44,435 bases of DNA from an uncultured Uliginosibacterium sp. (GTDB lineage Bacteria > Pseudomonadota > Gammaproteobacteria > Burkholderiales > Rhodocyclaceae), in contig CAMFLH010000008.1 of assembly GCA_945957295.1 (NCBI GenBank), positions 1-44,435 of the forward strand. Reading direction: 5' to 3'. Positions within the stretch are counted from its first letter, which is position 1. The number at the start of each line of letters is the position of its first letter. The notes under the pieces are model-generated. The model searched no databases. It had not been told where the DNA came from and saw nothing but the letters and a program-made list of their open reading frames with translations. This document shows, one piece after another, positions 39,915 through 44,435 of the stretch. Made by a program: the position numbers and the translations under genes.

Positions 39915-41294
39915 TCAGGCGCGCCGCCAGGTCGTACCCTGAGCGGAATCCTCCAGCACCACGCCAGCAGCCTTCAGCTCGTCGCGAATCCGGTCCGACT
40001 CAGCGAAATTCCGGGCCTTCTTGGCTGCAGCGCGATCCGCAATCAACTGCTCGATCGCTTCAGCGCTGAGTCCATCACTCGACGTGCCGCCCTGCAGGAA
40101 CGCCACAGGGTCACGCTGCAACAGGCCCAGCACGCCAGCCAGCGCCTTCAGCAGCCCGGCCACCTTCGGATCGCGCCCACGCTGTACCTCACCCGCCAGC
40201 TCGAACAGCACCGCCACCGCTTCCGAGGTGTTGAAGTCATCGTCCATCGCGGCCTTGAAGCGCGCCGGCACGGCGTCGGTCCAGTCAATCGCCACCTCTG
40301 CCGCCGGCACATCGCGCAAAGCGGTATAGAGCCGCGTGAGCGCATGCTTCGCGTCCGCCAGCAGATCCGGCGAGTAGTTGATCTGGCTACGGTAGTGCGA
40401 GCGCACCACAAGGAACCGGATCACTTCGCCGTCGTACTGCTTCAGCGCTTCGCGGATCGTGAAGAAGTTACCCAGCGACTTGGACATCTTCTCGTTATCC
40501 ACACGCAAGGCACCTGCATGCATCCAGACGTTGGCCAGCGTGCAGCTGTGGGCGCCTTCGCTCTGCGCGATTTCATTTTCGTGGTGCGGGAACGGCAGGT
40601 CGGGCCCGCCGCCATGGATGTCCAGCGTCTTGCCGAGAATGGCACTGCTCATCGCCGAGCATTCGATGTGCCAACCGGGCCGCCCCTTGCCCCAGCGGGA
40701 GGTCCACTTGGTATCGGCGGGTTCGGTCTCTTTGGCGGCTTTCCAGAGGACGAAGTCCAGCGGATCACGCTTCGACGAATCCACTGCCACACGCTCGCCA
40801 GCGCGCAGATCGTCGATCGACTTGCCCGAGAGCTTGCCGTAGCCCGGGAACTTTCGCACCGCGAAGTTCACGTCGCCATCCTCGGCCTGATAGGCCAGGC
40901 CCTTCGATTCCAGCGTATCGATGATCTCCAGCATCTGCGGCACGTAATCCGTTGCGCGCGGCTCGATATCCGGACGCTCGATACCCAGCGCACCGAAGTC
41001 GGCGTTCATCTCCGCAACCATGCGCGCGGTCAGCGCCGCGATCGGCTCGCCGTTTTCCTGCGCGCGGCGGATGATCTTGTCGTCGATATCCGTAATGTTG
41101 CGAACGTACGTCAGCTCGTAGCCCGACGCCCGCAGCCAGCGCTGCACCACGTCAAACCCGAGGAAGCAGCGCGCATGCCCCAGATGGCACAGGTCGTACA
41201 CGGTCATGCCGCAGACATACATGCGGACCTTGCCGGGTTCGATCGGGGTAAATTGCTGCTTCTGGCGGGTGAGCGAGTTGTAGATCGTGAGCAT
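39915..41294 (-). CDS. cysS: Cysteinyl-tRNA synthetase
   Basis: CysS charges tRNA-Cys. The 459-residue class I enzyme has the HIGH-like box as HLGH (37-40), the first zinc ligand Cys28 in YVCGMTVYD, the substrate loop [28 protein letters not shown] and KMSKS within [12 protein letters not shown] used the ATG at 41294 ([15 protein letters not shown]); the open frame extends eight residues upstream without family similarity. It diverges from the TPR-transpeptidase-cyclophilin operon. The cysS/cyclophilin divergence is common in Betaproteobacteria. Confidence 0.97.
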   Translation of the reverse strand: MLTIYNSLTRQKQQFTPIEPGKVRMYVCGMTVYDLCHLGHARCFLGFDVVQRWLRASGYELTYVRNITDIDDKIIRRAQENGEPIAALTARMVAEMNADFGALGIERPDIEPRATDYVPQMLEIIDTLESKGLAYQAEDGDVNFAVRKFPGYGKLSGKSIDDLRAGERVAVDSSKRDPLDFVLWKAAKETEPADTKWTSRWGKGRPGWHIECSAMSSAILGKTLDIHGGGPDLPFPHHENEIAQSEGAHSCTLANVWMHAGALRVDNEKMSKSLGNFFTIREALKQYDGEVIRFLVVRSHYRSQINYSPDLLADAKHALTRLYTALRDVPAAEVAIDWTDAVPARFKAAMDDDFNTSEAVAVLFELAGEVQRGRDPKVAGLLKALAGVLGLLQRDPVAFLQGGTSSDGLSAEAIEQLIADRAAAKKARNFAESDRIRDELKAAGVVLEDSAQGTTWRRA

Positions 41295-41361
41295 GAATGA
41301 TGTCCGTGCATGCACCACCCGGGTGGGGCGGTCGCCGCGGCCCCCGCGTTGCGGGGCTTGT

Positions 41362-41370
41362 TGATAGAAT
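41362..41370 (+). promoter_or_regulatory. Extended -10 promoter candidate for the TPR operon
   Basis: TG-A-TAGAAT (41362-41370) is an extended -10 element with no good -35, about 50 bases before the TPR gene ATG. A CCCCGC/GCGGGG inverted repeat (about 41342-41355) lies just upstream. Confidence 0.4.
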
Positions 41371-41419
41371 GGTGGGCTAGAACAGGCGCGTCGCGCCTTG
41401 CTCGCAGGATGTTAGCACA

Positions 41420-42544
41420 ATGACTTTTCGCCCTTTTCGCACCACCTTGAACGCCCTGGCAGCTGCAATGCTGCTGGCGTGCGCCATGCCCGCCGCCGCG
41501 GAGCCGACGCTCACGGAGGTCCAGGCGCACATGAAACAAGGCCAATTACCGGCCGCGCTGGAAAAGGTCGACCAGATCCTCGCCGTGCGCCCCAAGGACG
41601 CTCAGGCGCGCTTCACCAAAGGCGTCATCCTGACGGAGATGAACCGTCTCAACGACGCCGCGGTCGTGTACCAAAAGCTCTCGGAGGACTACCCCGAGCT
41701 GCCGGAGCCGTACAACAACCTCGCCGTCATCTATGCGTCGCAGCGCCAGTACGAGAAGGCTAAGGCCGCACTGGAGCTTGCGATCCGCACGCACCCGGCC
41801 TACGCCACGGCGCACGAGAACCTCGGCGATGTATATGCCAAGCTCGCAAGCCAGGCCTATGACAAGGCGCTGCAGCTCGATTCCGCCAACACGCAGGCGC
41901 AGACGAAGCTCGCAATGATCCGGGACCTGATGGGCGGCAACACGCGCAACGCGCGTACTGCGCCCTCGGCGACCAAGCCGGTGCAGATTGCCGCTGCTAC
42001 GCCGGCGCCAGCGCCCGCTCCGGCAAAAGCGGTGCCGCCGCCGGTCACAAAAGCACCGGAGCCCCCAGCCAAGCCGGCAGAGGCCCCAACGAAGGCTGCG
42101 CCGGTTGCGAAGGCTGAGCCGACAAAACCGGCCGCCACGCCTGCGCCGGTTGCGGTCGCCAAGGCAGAGCCCGCTGCCGCAAAGAAACCCGCGGCCAACG
42201 ACAAGGCTGAAGCAGACATCAAGAAGATGGTGAACGGCTGGGCCAGCGCGTGGTCGCGCAAGGACGTAAAAGCCTATCTGAGCCACTACGCGCGCGACTT
42301 CAAAACGCCCGGTGGCGTGCCGCGCAAGGCATGGGAAAGTGAACGCGAATCGCGCCTAACCAAGCCGGGCCCGATCAGCGTCAGCGCCGACAACCTTGTG
42401 ATCCGCCTGTCCGACGACGAAGCCACCGTCCGATTCCGCCAGTCTTACGACTCCGCGAATCTGAAGTCCGCCGCCACCAAAACGCTGGTGCTGGTGCACC
42501 GCGATGGCCGCTGGCAAATCCAGCAGGAACGGGTCGGCGGCTGA
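41420..42544 (+). CDS. Exported TPR protein with C-terminal NTF2-like (Cds6-type) domain
   Basis: A 374-residue periplasmic protein. A Sec signal (about 1-27, ending PAAA before EPTLTEVQ) is followed by TPR helices (about 30-165, with LPEPYNNLAVIYASQRQYEKAKAALE). Then comes a long Ala/Pro/Lys linker (about 175-260) and an NTF2/SnoaL-like domain (about 265-374). That last domain is visibly similar to the C-terminal domain of the next gene product: YLSHYARDF versus YLQHYAEKF, QSYDSANLK versus QDYRSNNLK. The stop shares one base with the next ATG (TGATG). A scaffold or cofactor role for the adjacent transpeptidase is an inference. Confidence 0.88.
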   Translation: MTFRPFRTTLNALAAAMLLACAMPAAAEPTLTEVQAHMKQGQLPAALEKVDQILAVRPKDAQARFTKGVILTEMNRLNDAAVVYQKLSEDYPELPEPYNNLAVIYASQRQYEKAKAALELAIRTHPAYATAHENLGDVYAKLASQAYDKALQLDSANTQAQTKLAMIRDLMGGNTRNARTAPSATKPVQIAAATPAPAPAPAKAVPPPVTKAPEPPAKPAEAPTKAAPVAKAEPTKPAATPAPVAVAKAEPAAAKKPAANDKAEADIKKMVNGWASAWSRKDVKAYLSHYARDFKTPGGVPRKAWESERESRLTKPGPISVSADNLVIRLSDDEATVRFRQSYDSANLKSAATKTLVLVHRDGRWQIQQERVGG

Positions 42545-43743
42545 TGCTTAAGGTATTCCGCCACGCGGCGCAGATTGCGCTGGTCGTTGGCGCCTGCTGC
42601 GCAGGCCTGTCGGCCGCCCAGCCGATGAAGGGCCCGATCTCGGATAGTGGCCCAGAAGCATCGCTGGCGAAGGTATTTGACGACATCGAGCACCGCAAGC
42701 TCGACAGCGCGCTGGAGCGCACCGAGTCGCTGCTTCGGGTGTATCCGAACTTCCGCCTCGCACACCTGATCCGCGGCGATCTGTTGCTTGCCCGCAGTCG
42801 GCCGATCGCAGGCTTCGGCAATGCGCCATCCGCACCGCCAGAGAAGGTCAGCGAATTGCGCGAAGAAGCGATCGCGCGGCTTAAGGCGTATCGCAACCGG
42901 CCGCCCAACAACTACGTGCCGCGTTACCTGTTGCAGATGCGGCCGGATCAGAAGTACGCGATCGTCGTCGACACCCAGAAATCGCGTCTCTATCTCTATG
43001 CCAACGAGGGTGGCCGGCCGCGTTTCGTGGCGGATTACTACATCACGCATGGCAAGGAAGGTGCGCAAAAAGCGCGCGAAGGTGACAAGCGCACGCCTCT
43101 GGGCGTCTATCACGTCGTGTCGGAAGTGCCGAAGAAGCGCCTGACCGATTTCTACGGCTCGGCAGCCTTCCCGATCAATTACCCGAACGAGTACGACCGC
43201 CTGCAAGGCCGCGCTGGCCACGGTATCTGGCTGCACGGCGTGCCAAGCGATACCTTGTCGCGCCCGCCCAAAGCATCCGACGGTTGTGTCGTGCTCGCCA
43301 ACGCCGACCTCCAGGCCGTTGCGTCGCGTCTGCAGCTGGGCCTGACGCCAGTGATCATCAGCAACGACGTGGAGTGGCTGAGCCTCGACGATTGGCAACA
43401 AGAACGCACGGCGCTGCAAAAGCAGATCGAGACTTGGCGGCGCGACTGGGAAAGCGGCGACACCGAACGCTACCTGCAGCATTACGCAGAGAAATTTGCG
43501 AGCGATGACGCGACCCGCACGCAGTGGTCTGCACGCAAGCGCGCTATCGCCAAGGACAAGACCTGGGTTCAGGTGCGGCTGAAGAACATCAGTATGTTCC
43601 GCAGCCCGGGCAAGGAAGACATGGTCGTTGTGACCTTCGATCAGGACTACCGCAGCAATAACCTCAAACAGCAGGCGAGCAAGCGCCAGTACTGGCTCAA
43701 AGAGAACGGAAATTGGAAAATCGTGTACGTGGGGCAGGCATGA
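42544..43743 (+). CDS. L,D-transpeptidase (YkuD) with C-terminal NTF2-like domain
   Basis: A 399-residue exported enzyme: signal or membrane segment (about 8-25), a short TPR-like region (about 38-120), and a YkuD catalytic domain (about 137-275). His231 (WLHGVP) and Cys248 (KASDGCVVL) are the expected active-site pair. An NTF2-like domain follows (about 290-399). The layout resembles the YafK/DpaA/LdtF group, some of which cut the Lpp-peptidoglycan link rather than cross-link; which activity applies cannot be told here. Its start overlaps the TPR gene by one base and its stop overlaps the next ATG, so the operon is translationally coupled. Confidence 0.9.
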   Translation: MLKVFRHAAQIALVVGACCAGLSAAQPMKGPISDSGPEASLAKVFDDIEHRKLDSALERTESLLRVYPNFRLAHLIRGDLLLARSRPIAGFGNAPSAPPEKVSELREEAIARLKAYRNRPPNNYVPRYLLQMRPDQKYAIVVDTQKSRLYLYANEGGRPRFVADYYITHGKEGAQKAREGDKRTPLGVYHVVSEVPKKRLTDFYGSAAFPINYPNEYDRLQGRAGHGIWLHGVPSDTLSRPPKASDGCVVLANADLQAVASRLQLGLTPVIISNDVEWLSLDDWQQERTALQKQIETWRRDWESGDTERYLQHYAEKFASDDATRTQWSARKRAIAKDKTWVQVRLKNISMFRSPGKEDMVVVTFDQDYRSNNLKQQASKRQYWLKENGNWKIVYVGQA

Positions 43744-44342
43744 ACATCGTCCGACGCGCGCTGACGGCAGCCCTGCTCGCTGGGCTATCGCTTGGCCTGG
43801 TTGTTCAACCGGCAAATGCTGATAGCGGTGATCCAAAGGTGCGGATCGAGACCAGCGTCGGCGCCTTCGTCGTTGAGCTTTACCCCGCCAAAGCGCCGAA
43901 GTCAGTCGCGAACTTCCTCAGTTACGTGGATTCCGGCCACTACGACAACACGATCTTTCACCGCATCATCCGCGGCTTCGTCGTGCAAGGCGGCGGCGTC
44001 ACTGCGGACATGCGAGAAAAACCGACGCGGGCGCCGATCGAGAACGAAGCAAAGAACGGCCTGAAAAACGAGACCGCTACGCTAGCGATGGCCCGCACGC
44101 AAGACCCGAACTCCGCGACCTCGCAGTTCTACATCAACCTCAAACACAACGCGTCGCTCGACTATCCGTCGTTCGACGGCTGGGGCTATGCGGTGTTCGG
44201 CAAGGTCGTTGAAGGCATGGACACCGTCAGAAAAATGGAAGCGGTTGAGACAGGCATCGTTGCAGGGCAACGCGACGTACCGCTCAAACCCGTTGTCCTC
44301 AAATCGGCTCGCCGCGTCACGCCCGCTGCGGCCAAGCAGTAA
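43740..44342 (+). CDS. ppiA: Periplasmic peptidyl-prolyl cis-trans isomerase (cyclophilin A type)
   Basis: PpiA speeds proline isomerisation in exported proteins. The 200-residue precursor has a Sec signal (about 1-28, ending ANA before DSGDPKVRIETSVG). The cyclophilin core shows FHRIIRGFVVQGGG (with the catalytic Arg), ARTQDPNSATSQFYINL and GYAVFGKVVEGMDTV. The frame opens 10 codons earlier, but the ATG at 43740 fits the signal peptide and overlaps the transpeptidase stop (ATGA). It is part of the coupled operon, suggesting a role in envelope folding near peptidoglycan modification. Confidence 0.95.
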   Translation: MNIVRRALTAALLAGLSLGLVVQPANADSGDPKVRIETSVGAFVVELYPAKAPKSVANFLSYVDSGHYDNTIFHRIIRGFVVQGGGVTADMREKPTRAPIENEAKNGLKNETATLAMARTQDPNSATSQFYINLKHNASLDYPSFDGWGYAVFGKVVEGMDTVRKMEAVETGIVAGQRDVPLKPVVLKSARRVTPAAAKQ

Positions 44343-44343
44343 C

Positions 44344-44359
44344 CCGGTCCGAAGACCGG
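44344..44359 (+). other. Small hairpin between ppiA and the next cyclophilin gene
   Basis: CCGGTC-cgaa-GACCGG, a 6-base stem with a tetraloop, just after the ppiA stop and before the next ribosome site. There is no U-tract, so it is more likely an RNA-stability element than a terminator. Confidence 0.35.
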
Positions 44360-44377
44360 CTCAACAGGAAATCCAAC

Positions 44378-44435
44378 ATGATCAAACTGCACACCTCGCT
44401 CGGCGTCATCACGCTTGAACTCGACGCCGAGAAGG
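44378..44435 (+). CDS. ppiB: Cytoplasmic cyclophilin-type peptidyl-prolyl isomerase (partial, start only)
   Basis: Nineteen codons are visible from the ATG at 44378: MIKLHTSLGVITLELDAEK, cut by the window edge. This is the typical start of PpiB, the cytoplasmic cyclophilin, with no signal peptide. CAGGAA lies before the ATG. It follows ppiA by 35 bases; a ppiA-ppiB pair is common next to cysS in Betaproteobacteria. Confidence 0.85.
   Translation, partial: MIKLHTSLGVITLELDAEK

Overview
The window reads as chromosomal housekeeping DNA from a GC-rich betaproteobacterium, most likely Rhodocyclales. That placement is an inference from protein character and gene order: tRNA-Leu(GAG) in front of nuoA, and the run dapB / carA-carB-greA-DUF4149 / yhbY-rlmE-ftsH-folP-glmM-secG. 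I saw no insertion sequence, prophage, CRISPR array, integrase or broken gene. Coding density is high; only 33037-33527 exceeds 300 bases without a recognised gene.

Bases 1-11,110 (nearly all minus strand) hold the start of the nuo operon (nuoA-B-C-D-E and a nuoF cut by the window edge), a tRNA-Leu(GAG) with its own near-consensus promoter and terminator, secG, glmM, folP, ftsH and rlmE. The divergent yhbY follows, then a DUF4149 membrane protein and greA. Bases 11,120-19,941 (minus) hold carB, carA with a leader that looks like an attenuator, a large soluble hybrid histidine kinase set between dapB and carA, dapB and bamE. The fur gene diverges from bamE at 20,026. A bidirectional terminator separates it from recN and nadK, which run back on the minus strand.

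Bases 23,209-25,723 (plus) are hrcA-hemH-yvlD-like, a tight cluster. A short accessory patch follows: a protein with two AP2-like repeats, a Ca-binding (RTX-type EF-hand) protein with no signal peptide, and a Ser/Thr kinase fused to a cyclic-nucleotide-binding-like domain. Bases 29,193-33,036 are grpE-dnaK-dnaJ. Both grpE and dnaK have sigma-32-type promoters, and a palindromic element sits directly before the dnaJ ribosome site.

Bases 33,528-39,857 are an accessory, envelope and metabolic stretch. It holds two orphan periplasmic binding proteins (sugar-type and branched-chain-amino-acid-type) with no permease or ATPase, an oversized Tat-exported PhoD phosphatase, and a FabH-like ketoacyl synthase. 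The minus-strand cysS follows. The window ends with a translationally coupled plus-strand operon: a TPR protein, an L,D-transpeptidase that shares its C-terminal NTF2-like domain, a periplasmic cyclophilin and the start of a cytoplasmic cyclophilin.

The best leads are regulatory and architectural rather than a wholly new system. They are the carAB leader, the folP start pressed against the ftsH terminator, the possibly leaderless hrcA, the terminator between tRNA-Leu and nuoA, the dnaK-dnaJ palindrome, the kinase-cNMP fusion, the PhoD insertion and the paired TPR/L,D-transpeptidase proteins. All start choices, promoters and terminators were read by eye.
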